Shown: positions 45,242-54,025 of the stretch, piece by piece
Layout: each line of letters opens with the position of its first letter
Numbering within the stretch: the stretch's first letter is position 1
Source: Ruminiclostridium cellobioparum DSM 1351 = ATCC 15832
GTDB taxonomy: Bacteria > Bacillota > Clostridia > Acetivibrionales > DSM-1351
NCBI RefSeq assembly: GCF_000621505.1
Contig: NZ_JHYD01000037.1
Location: 21,793 to 85,792, forward strand
Reading direction: 5' to 3'
Length of the DNA: 64,000 nucleotides
Notes under the pieces: model-generated
What the model saw: the letters and a program-made list of their open reading frames with translations, nothing else
Told to the model about the DNA's origin: nothing
Databases searched by the model: none
Translations under genes and position numbers: made by a program

Positions 45242-47410
45242 ATGAAATTGGATACAATACGTAAAAGATCAAAATTGGTAAAAAGTATTGTCGATAATAA
45301 TGTTGTTACCAGTATCATTCTGTTGTATTACCTGGTGACGGTTATTGTCAGTGTTATCTTTTATCCAATGGTCCAGATGCTGCTGAACTACCCTCCAAAT
45401 AATGAAGAGGTGAGTGTGCGGCTTGGTACCAGCAATATAGGCCAGTACATAATTATTGTATTTCTTTCCATGTTAATCGGTACTTTTCTTTTCATAAGAA
45501 CATTCAGAGGCATTAATAACTGGGACAGACTGGATCCAAGAAAAGAGGAGGATCTCAAAGAACTGAATGCCATCAGAAAAAAATGTATAAATATTCCTTA
45601 CCTGGTTTTTCTCGGCCAGGCGCTGATAGTGAATATCCCTCTGATACCGGTACTTTTGCTTGTCAGAAATTTGAACAACATATCCTTGCTGGCCGTGATA
45701 AAGGTTTTGATAATGGTATTTTCGCTTATGTGTCTTGCGGCGGTGATATCGCATACCTTTTCAAGGAGACTGTTTAAAATTATTTTACTGAGAACGTATA
45801 CATGCGGGGAAAAGGAAGGAATAAGGATAGGCTTAAAGAATAAGATATTTTTTCAGATAATACCCATGCTGATTCTGACAATGCTTTTCACCGCGCTTAT
45901 AGGGTACTCAAGGCTGGTAGACGAGAAAGGCGACATGCTGTACAGCCTATACAAAATGCAGCTGTCCGAAAGTATTGATAACATGAATACCGACCTGAAA
46001 AATCCGGAACAGGCTTTTAACATATTAAAAGAAATTAAATTTAATAGCAATGAACCAATATACTTTGTCAAAACTCCCGGGGGTGATATCATTACTTCGG
46101 ATAACAAAAATATTGGCGGTTATCTGACTTACTTTATTTCAAACCCCTATGAGGGGGACAGAATCTTTGACATAAATTCTGAAACTCAGGGTATAGTTGC
46201 AGTAATTGACAGTAACGGGGCAGAGTGGCGGATGGGTGTTATTTTCAAAGTGGCATCCGGAAATGTGCTGATGTTCTTTCTGTTGGGATTTCTGGCATTG
46301 CTTTTCCTTAATGTTTTTGTTTTGTACTATTTCTCAAAATCTCTTGCAGACGAGATTTCCCTGGTTGCCGAAAATCTCACTGAAATAGCTGAAGGAGAAA
46401 ATGTGGATCTGGATAGAAAACTTGCGGTTATATCCAATGACGAGCTTGGAGATCTGGTCGTTGCTTTCAACAAGATTCAGCAAAAGGAAAAAGAGCATAT
46501 TTGTGAACTGGAGGAAAAGCAGGCCATAATAATCGAGAGGGAACAGCTTGCCCAGGACACGCTGAAAAAGCTTAAACAGCTTCAGATGCAATTGATAAAT
46601 CAGGAAAAGCTGGCGGGGATAGGACAGCTGGCAGCGGGTGTTGCCCATGAGATTAACACCCCTCTGGGGTATGTATCCAGCAATATTGAGACCTTGAAAA
46701 ATTATATCATGAATTACAGGACTATGCTGGACACTTATAGAAATTTCTATAAAGAAGTATGCAAACTATATCCCAATCAATCAATACCTGGAATGAATAC
46801 TGTTTATAATACTGAAAATAAAATAAATATCGATTTTATTAATTCGGATATTACTGATCTGTTTAATGATGTGAGTGATGGCTTGGAGCGTATAAGCAAG
46901 ATTGTTATGGGTTTGCGCACCTTCTCCAGAGTCGATCAGCAGAACGAATTTGAGGAATACGATCTGAATAACGGAATACAGAACACCTTGCTGGTCGCCA
47001 ATAATGAGATAAAATACCATGCAAAGGTTGAACTGTTTTTAGGTGATATACCGAATATATATGCAAATGGAGGGCAAATAAATCAGGTTCTCCTGAATAT
47101 AATTATAAATGCTGTTCATGCAACAAAATCAAAAGAGGATATAAATTCAAGTTTAATAACTGTCAGGACGTACAGCGATGAGCGTTATGCCAGTTGTGAA
47201 ATCGAGGATAACGGGACGGGAATACCCGGAAATATTATCGGCAGAATTTTTGATCCCTTTTATACAACCAAGCCGGTCGGACAGGGAACCGGATTGGGAC
47301 TCAGCATAGCCTATGATATAATCGTAAATAAACATAAAGGAGAATTACTGGTTGACAGTAAGCCGGACGCCGGCTCGAAATTTACTGTCAGGCTTCCGGT
47401 ACACAGATAA
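45242..47410 (+). CDS. Multi-pass membrane histidine kinase
   Basis: The 722-residue kinase has about five N-terminal helices (residues 15-225), a small outside loop domain (about 230-340), another helix (about 345-365), a HAMP domain, a coiled coil, the phospho-site His469 in GVAHEINTPLG and an ATP domain with DNGTGIP and GTGLGLSIAYD. Its DHp and ATP domains closely resemble those of the next kinase, so the pair probably arose by duplication. It starts 30 bases after the NRPS, so synthesis and sensing are probably co-transcribed. Sensing the NRPS product is inference. Confidence 0.88.
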   Translation: MKLDTIRKRSKLVKSIVDNNVVTSIILLYYLVTVIVSVIFYPMVQMLLNYPPNNEEVSVRLGTSNIGQYIIIVFLSMLIGTFLFIRTFRGINNWDRLDPRKEEDLKELNAIRKKCINIPYLVFLGQALIVNIPLIPVLLLVRNLNNISLLAVIKVLIMVFSLMCLAAVISHTFSRRLFKIILLRTYTCGEKEGIRIGLKNKIFFQIIPMLILTMLFTALIGYSRLVDEKGDMLYSLYKMQLSESIDNMNTDLKNPEQAFNILKEIKFNSNEPIYFVKTPGGDIITSDNKNIGGYLTYFISNPYEGDRIFDINSETQGIVAVIDSNGAEWRMGVIFKVASGNVLMFFLLGFLALLFLNVFVLYYFSKSLADEISLVAENLTEIAEGENVDLDRKLAVISNDELGDLVVAFNKIQQKEKEHICELEEKQAIIIEREQLAQDTLKKLKQLQMQLINQEKLAGIGQLAAGVAHEINTPLGYVSSNIETLKNYIMNYRTMLDTYRNFYKEVCKLYPNQSIPGMNTVYNTENKINIDFINSDITDLFNDVSDGLERISKIVMGLRTFSRVDQQNEFEEYDLNNGIQNTLLVANNEIKYHAKVELFLGDIPNIYANGGQINQVLLNIIINAVHATKSKEDINSSLITVRTYSDERYASCEIEDNGTGIPGNIIGRIFDPFYTTKPVGQGTGLGLSIAYDIIVNKHKGELLVDSKPDAGSKFTVRLPVHR

Positions 47411-47422
47411 ATAATAATAATG

Positions 47423-47456
47423 AAAAATGAATTAAACACAAAAATGAATTAAACAC
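47423..47456. repeat. Tandem duplication of a 17-bp unit
   Basis: AAAAATGAATTAAACAC occurs twice head to tail (47423-47439 and 47440-47456), directly before the palindromic element at 47480. No obvious function. Confidence 0.8.
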
Positions 47457-47479
47457 AAAAAGCAATTTCACAATAAGTG

Positions 47480-47643
47480 GAGTGGTCTGTAACACCTAAA
47501 AGTCACATATTGCCGACGGTTAAATTCCCGCAGAATTTCGTTGTCGTCCTTGTCAATACACACAGTATTGCCTTCGTCCTCCGCCTAATCCTGCAAAAAT
47601 TTTCCTCGCCGGCAATATATGTTTTAGATGTTACAGACCACTC
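47480..47643. mobile_element. Second MITE-like element (164 bp) between the two kinase genes
   Basis: The ends are long inverted repeats: 47480-47515 begins GAGTGGTCTGTAACACCTAA and ends ATATTGCCG; 47610-47643 is its near-perfect complement, with only a few differences and a two-base indel. The middle holds a small CAATAC-ACACA-GTATTG hairpin. It has no coding capacity and no transposase. It is unrelated in sequence to the element at 3796 and 25336. I saw no clear target duplication. Confidence 0.7.
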
Positions 47644-47755
47644 AGGAGAATTTTTTATAACACTTTTGATAATATGGACTATTTTCTCAGTTTTGTTGGT
47701 CTCGATTTATAGTACAATTATTATTTAGAGGGAAAATTAAGATAGGAGAAAATCA

Positions 47756-49852
47756 ATGGAAAGTAATGATAGAGTTTTGTTTATAAACGAATCTCCGGAG
47801 ACAGCAAGTATTGTAATGGAAAAGCTTGCAATGTGGGATATTCAAGTTTGTCAGAAACAAGCAACCTCTCTCAATGATTTGAATAACTTGTTAAACAGCG
47901 GACTGTGGGATGTTGTAATCAGTGAATATAAATATTCCGGAGTTATTGCATTTGATGTATTAAAGAAGTTAAAAAAAACCTATTGTCATATTCCGATAAT
48001 TGTCCTTTCAGATGATTTATCCGAGGAAAATGTACTTGAATTAATCGAGGCAGGTATAGACGACAGTGTCCCCAAAAAGGAATTATCCCGCCTGAGACAG
48101 GTCATTTGCCGTATATTGCGCAATCTGCCAAGTCACAGGCATGTGCTGACTCAAGGGTACTCTGCTGACAGGCAGGTCGGCAGATATCAGGCAGAATATG
48201 GACCGGCGGAGATAGAGCATAAGGGTTCTATTCTGTTTGCAAATATGACCGAGGCTTTTCTTTACGGGAAGGTCATTTGTGACCGGCAGGGGAAGCCGGT
48301 CGATTATGTAATACTTGATACAAATCATGCTTTTGAATTAATGACCGGCAATCAAAGATTTGAAATATTGAACAGGAGAGCTTTAGAAACAAATTTCGGA
48401 ACTAATGAAACTGAACCTGATTTGATTGAAATATGCGGCCGGGTTGCCATAACCGGAGAGAAAAGGGTTTTTGAATGTAAAATGAATTTTAGGGAGAAGG
48501 TATACTCAGTCTCTGCATACAGTCCCTGTCCAGGATATTTTGTTAGTATTTTTACAGATATTACAGAGCAAAAAAAGATTGAAGCAGAAATTGAAAAGCT
48601 GGCCGCTGCTTTTGAGCGGAGTCCGGTGATGGTCATAATCACCAATCCTGATGGAATCATGGAGTATATTAATTCAAAGGTTACATCGGTTACCGGATTC
48701 AGCTTTAAGGACGCTAACAGCAGGAATATAAACCTCCTTAAATCAGAGATGGTTCCGAAGCATATACTGAATGAGATGAAAGAAAAATTCAGAAATGATG
48801 AATCCTGGGAAGGGGAGTTTATAAGCAAAAAAAAGAATGGCCAGCTCTATTGGGTTTCTGCTTCCGTTTCGCCGGTCAGGGACAGAAATGGGAATATAAC
48901 CAATTATATATTAATTCAAGAGGATATTTCGGATAAGAAAAAATTTCAGCAGGAACTTGAGGAAAAGCACAGGAATCTGGTGAAAGAGGTTATGAAACTA
49001 AAGATGATGCAGAAGCAGAAGATTCAGCAGGAAAAACTCACGGGCATTGGACATCTTGCTGCCGGGGCCGCCCATGAAATCAACAATCCGCTGGGGTTCG
49101 TCATAAGTAATTTTAATATGTTAAGCAAGTATTGTGAACGGTTCGGCGATTTAATACAGGCATATAGAATTTTCAAAAATCATATAAAAAATAACGAGTA
49201 CCAACTTGCGGTTCAAAACATAAGTGTCCTGGAAGAACTTGAAAAAAAGTATAATATCGATTTTTTATTAAGTGATATTAATGATATTTTTAATGACTGC
49301 AATGACGGGTTGATCAGGATTACAAATATTGTAAGCGGACTTGGTACTTATATCAGAGAAGAGCCGCATGATAAGATTATGGAATATGATCTGAGCGCCG
49401 CTGTCGACAATACTCTTGAGATATTGCAAAGTGATTTGAAGCAATATGCCGAGGTAAAAAAGGAGCTTAATAAAGTGCCTGATATTAAGGTTATGGGAGA
49501 TCAAATCAATCAGGTGCTTGTGAACTTGATTGAAAATGCCCTTTATGCAATATCCCGCAGGCATGTAAATGGAAAAGGGGAGCTTAAAGTCAGAACATAT
49601 AATGACAAGAGATATGTATACTGTAAAATCGAAGATAACGGTGCCGGTATATCCAAAGATAATCTGAAGAAAATTTTTGATCCCTTTTTTACTACAAAGC
49701 CTGTAGGTCAGGGATCAGGAATGGGATTAACCATAGCCTATAATATTATCAGCCGGCATAACGGGCAATTGTCTGTTGAAAGTGAATATGGAAAAGGGAC
49801 AAGCTTTACTTTCAAGCTTCCTGTAAACAATAAACCAAAGAAAACAAACTGA
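47756..49852 (+). CDS. Soluble histidine kinase with pseudo-receiver and PAS domains
   Basis: The 698-residue protein has no membrane helix. Residues 5-120 form a receiver fold in which the phosphoacceptor position is Glu57 (VVISEYKYSG) and the acidic pair reads Asn-Glu, so it cannot be phosphorylated normally. A divergent PAS-like segment (about 160-270) and a clear PAS/PAC unit (about 280-400; ITNPDGIMEYIN, SPVRDRNGNITNYI) follow, then His440 in GAAHEINNPLG and an ATP domain (DNGAGIS; GSGMGLTIAYN). It resembles the kinase at 45242. AGGAG precedes ATG 47756. Confidence 0.88.
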   Translation: MESNDRVLFINESPETASIVMEKLAMWDIQVCQKQATSLNDLNNLLNSGLWDVVISEYKYSGVIAFDVLKKLKKTYCHIPIIVLSDDLSEENVLELIEAGIDDSVPKKELSRLRQVICRILRNLPSHRHVLTQGYSADRQVGRYQAEYGPAEIEHKGSILFANMTEAFLYGKVICDRQGKPVDYVILDTNHAFELMTGNQRFEILNRRALETNFGTNETEPDLIEICGRVAITGEKRVFECKMNFREKVYSVSAYSPCPGYFVSIFTDITEQKKIEAEIEKLAAAFERSPVMVIITNPDGIMEYINSKVTSVTGFSFKDANSRNINLLKSEMVPKHILNEMKEKFRNDESWEGEFISKKKNGQLYWVSASVSPVRDRNGNITNYILIQEDISDKKKFQQELEEKHRNLVKEVMKLKMMQKQKIQQEKLTGIGHLAAGAAHEINNPLGFVISNFNMLSKYCERFGDLIQAYRIFKNHIKNNEYQLAVQNISVLEELEKKYNIDFLLSDINDIFNDCNDGLIRITNIVSGLGTYIREEPHDKIMEYDLSAAVDNTLEILQSDLKQYAEVKKELNKVPDIKVMGDQINQVLVNLIENALYAISRRHVNGKGELKVRTYNDKRYVYCKIEDNGAGISKDNLKKIFDPFFTTKPVGQGSGMGLTIAYNIISRHNGQLSVESEYGKGTSFTFKLPVNNKPKKTN

Positions 49853-50090
49853 TGTCAGTCCGTCATAAGACAGTATAAAAACATTAAGCTGATACCGGAT
49901 AAAAGTTTGTTCATATTTATACCTTCCAGGTTATGGTTATTTTTACATACTTATAATACTATATAAAAATGCATATATCAACTGATATGAAAACAGATTG
50001 ATTAGAGTGTGGCAGTATTACCTCAAAGGAGGAACAGAAGGGATACATATTTGGTTTTTGGTTATTCTTAAACAGGAGGCAGCAAATCAT

Positions 50091-50594
50091 ATGAAATATT
50101 TTACTAAGAAGTTATGGGCAGATATTCAAAATGAAAAAAAATATGAAGAAACCAGAGATTTATGGGACAGTGCGGTATCTGAGTACCACAAACAGTTTGA
50201 AGGACTAAAATCAAGGCTGCCTGCTGATGTGTACGAAATTTATAAACAATATAGTCTTCATGATAGCAAGATAGTATCTCTTGAAGCAGTAAATCACTCA
50301 CCTATAAAAAGGTCCAATAAGTTAAAAAGATCCAATAAATCAATTTGTGTGACTTTAAAGATATCAATTGATGATAATATACTTATATTTGAGTATAAAA
50401 ATGTAACGGACATTAATTTTAAATATTCAGTTGAAAATCAAAAATTTGAAGATATTAATGATGACTTGGGTTATATCGGTTACGATGAATTAACTGAAAA
50501 AAATAAGAATTATTTAAGGCATGAGTTCCTTTTGAGTACGGGGAATATAATAGAAATTATATTTAAAAATGTAAAAGTATTTTTGGGACAATAA
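50091..50594 (+). CDS. DUF4085-like protein of unknown function
   Basis: I take ATG 50091 (AGGAGG upstream) because the protein then starts MKYFTKKLWADIQ, resembling the MKYFTKEW start I associate with DUF4085. The frame opens at 49998 but lacks a ribosome site there. The 167-residue product is charged, without helices in the membrane or catalytic motifs. YSLHDSKI and YDELT are the only recognisable blocks. Single gene, function unknown. Confidence 0.6.
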   Translation: MKYFTKKLWADIQNEKKYEETRDLWDSAVSEYHKQFEGLKSRLPADVYEIYKQYSLHDSKIVSLEAVNHSPIKRSNKLKRSNKSICVTLKISIDDNILIFEYKNVTDINFKYSVENQKFEDINDDLGYIGYDELTEKNKNYLRHEFLLSTGNIIEIIFKNVKVFLGQ

Positions 50595-50806
50595 ATTCTC
50601 CTATTGGTCACATGATGATGGCTGGTATAGCAATATCTACTTTAAAGAGATGTCTGACTTCTTTCCTGTTGTTTCTTACAACAATGCAATATTTATTGTT
50701 TGATTATACGAAGAAAAGATTGTTTATTTAATTTAATTCATTTATTGAATAAAAAAATTGGCATCTCCTCATATTAATACCAAAACAACTAGAAGGGATG
50801 AGAACT

Positions 50807-51238
50807 ATGAATGAAGATACCATTAATCTTTTAAAAGAATGTAATGCGGGGTGTAAATCGGGTACAAATAGCATGGAGCAGGTGAAGCCTTATATTGAAA
50901 ATGAGAAGCTTAAGTATATTATAGATGAATACAATGATAAGCATATTAAGATTGGTGATGAATGCCATCAAATGTTAAATGAATACCATGAGGAAGAGAA
51001 AGATCCGCAAGTTAGTGCTAAGACTTTTTCATGGATTAGTACGGAAGTGAAATTGATGATAAATAATGATACTCATAAAATTGCTGACATAATGATTGAT
51101 GGCTGTAACATGGGGATTAAATCAGTTAGTGAGTATATAAATAAATATAAGACTGCATCTATAGAAAGTGTGGATTTAGCAAAGAAGCTTGTTAAGACCG
51201 AGCAGGAATTTATGAATGAACTACTTGGGTATTTATAA
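50807..51238 (+). CDS. Ferritin-like four-helix protein (DUF2383-like)
   Basis: I take ATG 50807; ATG 50798 is too close to the GAAGGG site. The 143-residue protein is almost wholly helical, with four amphipathic segments and a pattern of Asn, Cys, Glu and His seen in the DUF2383/ferritin-like family of spore-formers (LLKECNAGCKSG near the start, NDTHKIADIMIDGCNMG later). A metal site is possible but not demonstrated. Function unknown. Confidence 0.6.
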   Translation: MNEDTINLLKECNAGCKSGTNSMEQVKPYIENEKLKYIIDEYNDKHIKIGDECHQMLNEYHEEEKDPQVSAKTFSWISTEVKLMINNDTHKIADIMIDGCNMGIKSVSEYINKYKTASIESVDLAKKLVKTEQEFMNELLGYL

Positions 51239-51284
51239 AGGTTTTGAATTGGCTGACACCAAGGCATTGTTGTTCTACTAACAT

Positions 51285-51339
51285 AACTCCTTAAATAATA
51301 AAATATTATATATTATAAATATTTTATTATTAAGGAGTT
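51285..51339 (+). promoter_or_regulatory. Long AU hairpin sequestering the ribosome site of the deacetylase gene
   Basis: The segment 51285-51307 starts AACTCCTTAAATAATAAAAT and is complementary, apart from one bulged A, to 51318-51339, which ends TTAAGGAGTT. The AAGGAG ribosome site (51332-51337) is therefore fully inside a stem of about 22 bp. Only six A/T bases separate it from ATG 51345. It could act as a thermosensor-like or processing-dependent switch. Confidence 0.7.
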
Positions 51340-51344
51340 TTATA

Positions 51345-52124
51345 ATGAAGTTTATTATTATAAACCGGAAGAGGTTTTCAAGTTACTTATTTATTTTGGT
51401 GATTGGAATGGGACTTGTAGCGTTATTTATAACTGTAGGACGTTCAGGAGTTTTAAACTCTATAGATGTTTTCAGCAACCAGAGAGTGCTTCCTATTTAC
51501 AGTGTGGAAACAGATAGAAACCTGGTTTCAGTAACCTTTGACTGTGCCTGGGGGGCCGGTGATATACCCACAATATTGGAAATACTGAAAAAGGAGAATG
51601 TCAGGGCCAGTTTTTTTATGGTGGGACAGTGGGGTGAAAAATATCCCGATGCGGTAAAACTTATTGCAAACGACGGACATGATGTGGCCAACCACGGCTA
51701 TTCTCATTTAAGAATGAGCACTATCGGCAAGGAAAAGTGCAGATCCGAAATTGAACTGTGCAATCAGAAGCTTGGGGAAATATCCGGTACCAAGGTCATA
51801 TTATTCAGACCGCCATATGGTGATTATAACAATACCGTTATTGAAACCTGCAATGAATTGGGAAGCTATCCTATTCAGTGGAATGTTGACAGCCTGGACT
51901 GGAAAAAGGAAATGAGCAGGCAGGCTATTCTGGAGAGGATCCTGAAAAGAACAAAGCCCGGTTCAATCATACTTTTTCACAATGATACCCAATATACCGT
52001 GGAGCTGCTGCCTCAGATCATTTCCCAGCTCAAGGCCAAAGGACTTGATTTTGTTCCGGTATCGGAGCTGATAATGAAAGATAATTATTATATCGACGAT
52101 CAGGGCAGACAGCAGAGAAAATAG
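51345..52124 (+). CDS. Polysaccharide deacetylase, PdaB-like (CE4)
   Basis: The 259-residue protein has one N-terminal helix (about 10-30) as signal anchor, then a NodB domain: VTFDCAWGAGDI (the catalytic Asp, with Cys in place of the usual second Asp, as in PdaB-type proteins), the zinc motif NHGYSH and the RPPYGDYN loop. PdaB-like enzymes act on peptidoglycan during sporulation. The ribosome site lies in a long hairpin. Single gene. Confidence 0.85.
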   Translation: MKFIIINRKRFSSYLFILVIGMGLVALFITVGRSGVLNSIDVFSNQRVLPIYSVETDRNLVSVTFDCAWGAGDIPTILEILKKENVRASFFMVGQWGEKYPDAVKLIANDGHDVANHGYSHLRMSTIGKEKCRSEIELCNQKLGEISGTKVILFRPPYGDYNNTVIETCNELGSYPIQWNVDSLDWKKEMSRQAILERILKRTKPGSIILFHNDTQYTVELLPQIISQLKAKGLDFVPVSELIMKDNYYIDDQGRQQRK

Positions 52125-52259
52125 GTAAGACCCAATAAAATAAAATTTTATGGTAAAATGACATAAAGTGACTGTACAGACAATATTTTATTCATTTAAA
52201 ATAGTCATATAAATATTATTGAAAAGTCTATTTATTTACTTAGGAAAGAGGAAAATATT

Positions 52260-53234
52260 ATGGAGAAGAATAAAGTAAACTGGGGTATTATAAGCTGTGC
52301 AGGAATTGCAGAATCGGCCGTAATTCCGGGGATTTTAGGTGCCGACAATGCTCAATTGTATGCAATATCGAGCCGGGGACCCGAAAAGCTGGAGAAATTC
52401 AAAAAACTGTTCAATCCTGTAAAAGCCTATCAGAGCTATGATGAACTTCTGGATGATCCTGAGGTAGATGCCGTATATATTCCGCTCCCCAACGGCTTGC
52501 ATTGTGAATGGACCCAAAAAGCTGCCGAGAAGAAAAAACATGTACTCTGTGAAAAACCTATGGGGATTTCGGAAGAGGAAGCCCGGCTTATGAAGGAAGT
52601 CTGCGACAAAAACGGAGTTCTGCTTATGGAAGCCTTTGCCTACAGGCATAGTCCGCTGACAAAAAAAGTAAAGGAACTGGTTGACAGCGGAACAATCGGC
52701 AAGATAAAATTTATGGACTCGTATTTCAGCTTTTTGCTTAAAGATATGAATGATGTGAGAGTGTCCAGAGCTTTAGCAGGTGGTGCAACCTATGATATAG
52801 GCTGCTACAACATTAATATAATAAGACACATTATTGGTGCTGAACCGGTATCCATATTTGCAACAGGAGAGATAGGTGAGGAATCCGGTGTTGATGAGAG
52901 CAGCTGTATCGTTATGGAATTTGAAGGAGGCGTAAAGGCGGTATCCTACTGTTCTTTCCGGTGTATGCCGCGGGTTGAATATACAATGGTCGGAGACGGG
53001 GGAAGCATTTCGGTGCCTGTTGTATTCAACTCAAAAGGTGAAACGAGGTTAATTGTAAAAACAGGCTCTGCAACAGAGGAAATCACTGTTCTATGCCCGG
53101 ATAATTACATGCTGGAGGTTGAACAGTTCGGCAGATGTATTTTAAACGGTGAAAAGCCCTATATTGCTTTTGAGGACTCAATAAATAATGCAAGGGTAAT
53201 AGATGAGGCATTAAGGCAAATTTTTAAAAAATAG
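52260..53234 (+). CDS. Gfo/Idh/MocA-family oxidoreductase
   Basis: The 324-residue enzyme has an N-terminal NAD(P)-binding Rossmann domain (WGIISCAGIAESAVIPGI), the family motif EKPMGISEEEA near residue 100, and the C-terminal beta domain with GGATYDIGCYNIN. It should oxidise a sugar, inositol or related alcohol; the substrate is open. GAAAGAGG precedes ATG 52260. It is alone except for the DinB gene 58 bases on. Confidence 0.87.
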   Translation: MEKNKVNWGIISCAGIAESAVIPGILGADNAQLYAISSRGPEKLEKFKKLFNPVKAYQSYDELLDDPEVDAVYIPLPNGLHCEWTQKAAEKKKHVLCEKPMGISEEEARLMKEVCDKNGVLLMEAFAYRHSPLTKKVKELVDSGTIGKIKFMDSYFSFLLKDMNDVRVSRALAGGATYDIGCYNINIIRHIIGAEPVSIFATGEIGEESGVDESSCIVMEFEGGVKAVSYCSFRCMPRVEYTMVGDGGSISVPVVFNSKGETRLIVKTGSATEEITVLCPDNYMLEVEQFGRCILNGEKPYIAFEDSINNARVIDEALRQIFKK

Positions 53235-53292
53235 CTTTATTTTCGGTTGCTGTGAACATCTATTATACATGGGAAGAAAGGTGGATTAGTAA

Positions 53293-53736
53293 ATGAACTA
53301 TAAAGAGGCAGTTGAAAAGTTTCACGTATTTTTAAATTCAATAAACGGCGATATTACAAATATAAAAATTTCGGAGGATAAATGGTCACTGAGAGAGATC
53401 CTCGGACATTTGATTGATTCGGCATCAAATAATCACCAGCGGTTTGTACGGCTTCAGTTTTCCGATCTCATGGATTTTCCTGCTTACGAGGCTGAACAGT
53501 GGATCAGAGTCCAGAATTACAACAGCATGAATTGGGAATTGCTTGTCTCTCTCTGGTATAACTACAATTGCATGCTGATTAATCTGATTGAAGGCATTGA
53601 AAGTGACAAACTGCAAAATGTTTGGATCAAAAATGAAGAGGCAATACCACTTGAAGAAATCATCAACCACTACTATAAACATTTGGAAATGCACATAGAG
53701 CATTTCCAGAACAGGTTGGGGGAATTGACGATATAA
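53293..53736 (+). CDS. DinB-family protein
   Basis: The 147-residue four-helix protein has the DinB-like metal His pattern: a first His in LGHLIDSASNNHQRF and later His residues in INHYYKHLEMHIEHF. DinB/YfiT-like proteins are metal-dependent enzymes, often thiol transferases or stress proteins. Function here unknown. GAAAGG lies upstream of ATG 53293. Confidence 0.8.
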   Translation: MNYKEAVEKFHVFLNSINGDITNIKISEDKWSLREILGHLIDSASNNHQRFVRLQFSDLMDFPAYEAEQWIRVQNYNSMNWELLVSLWYNYNCMLINLIEGIESDKLQNVWIKNEEAIPLEEIINHYYKHLEMHIEHFQNRLGELTI

Positions 53737-53774
53737 AGCAGAATGACTTAAATAAAGAATCCATTAAAATGTAT

Positions 53775-53829
53775 ATATGCCTGAAATTGCAGGTGGAACA
53801 CAAGTGTTCTGCCGCAATTTCAGGCATAT
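53775..53829. repeat. Hairpin derived from the MITE-like element (short version)
   Basis: ATATGCCTGAAATTGC (53775-53790) and its perfect complement (53814-53829) enclose GGAACAC-AA-GTGTTCT, so the whole 55 bp folds into one hairpin. The first 30 or so bases match one arm of the elements at 3796 and 25336 (ATGCCTGAAATTG.AGGTG.AACACAAGTG), so it looks like an internal deletion derivative. It may also end transcription of the DinB gene. Confidence 0.65.
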
Positions 53830-53871
53830 TCGCTTTTGGCACTAATAATCAGTGTCAAAAATGCGGAACAA

Positions 53872-53900
53872 TTGATTGAAGTCAAACATTTCACTATATT
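53872..53900 (+). promoter_or_regulatory. Promoter of the PTS locus
   Basis: TTGATT (53872-53877), a 17-base spacer and TATATT (53895-53900), about 125 bases before the EIIA start. A further TATAAT overlaps just downstream. The long AT-rich leader (53905-54025) shows no clear catabolite element. Confidence 0.55.
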
Positions 53901-54025
53901 ATAATATAATCATCAAATAAAAGTCTTAAAATATTTAATAAAATAAATCAAATAATTTATCTCAAAAATAATTCTTAACGTACAAGTTTAATACTAAAAT
54001 TGAAAATAAAAGGGAGAGATAATAT

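Noticed and set aside
47477..47728. Frame of 83 codons across the 164-bp inverted-repeat element
   Set aside because: It covers both terminal repeats, which accounts for the open frame; no ribosome site.
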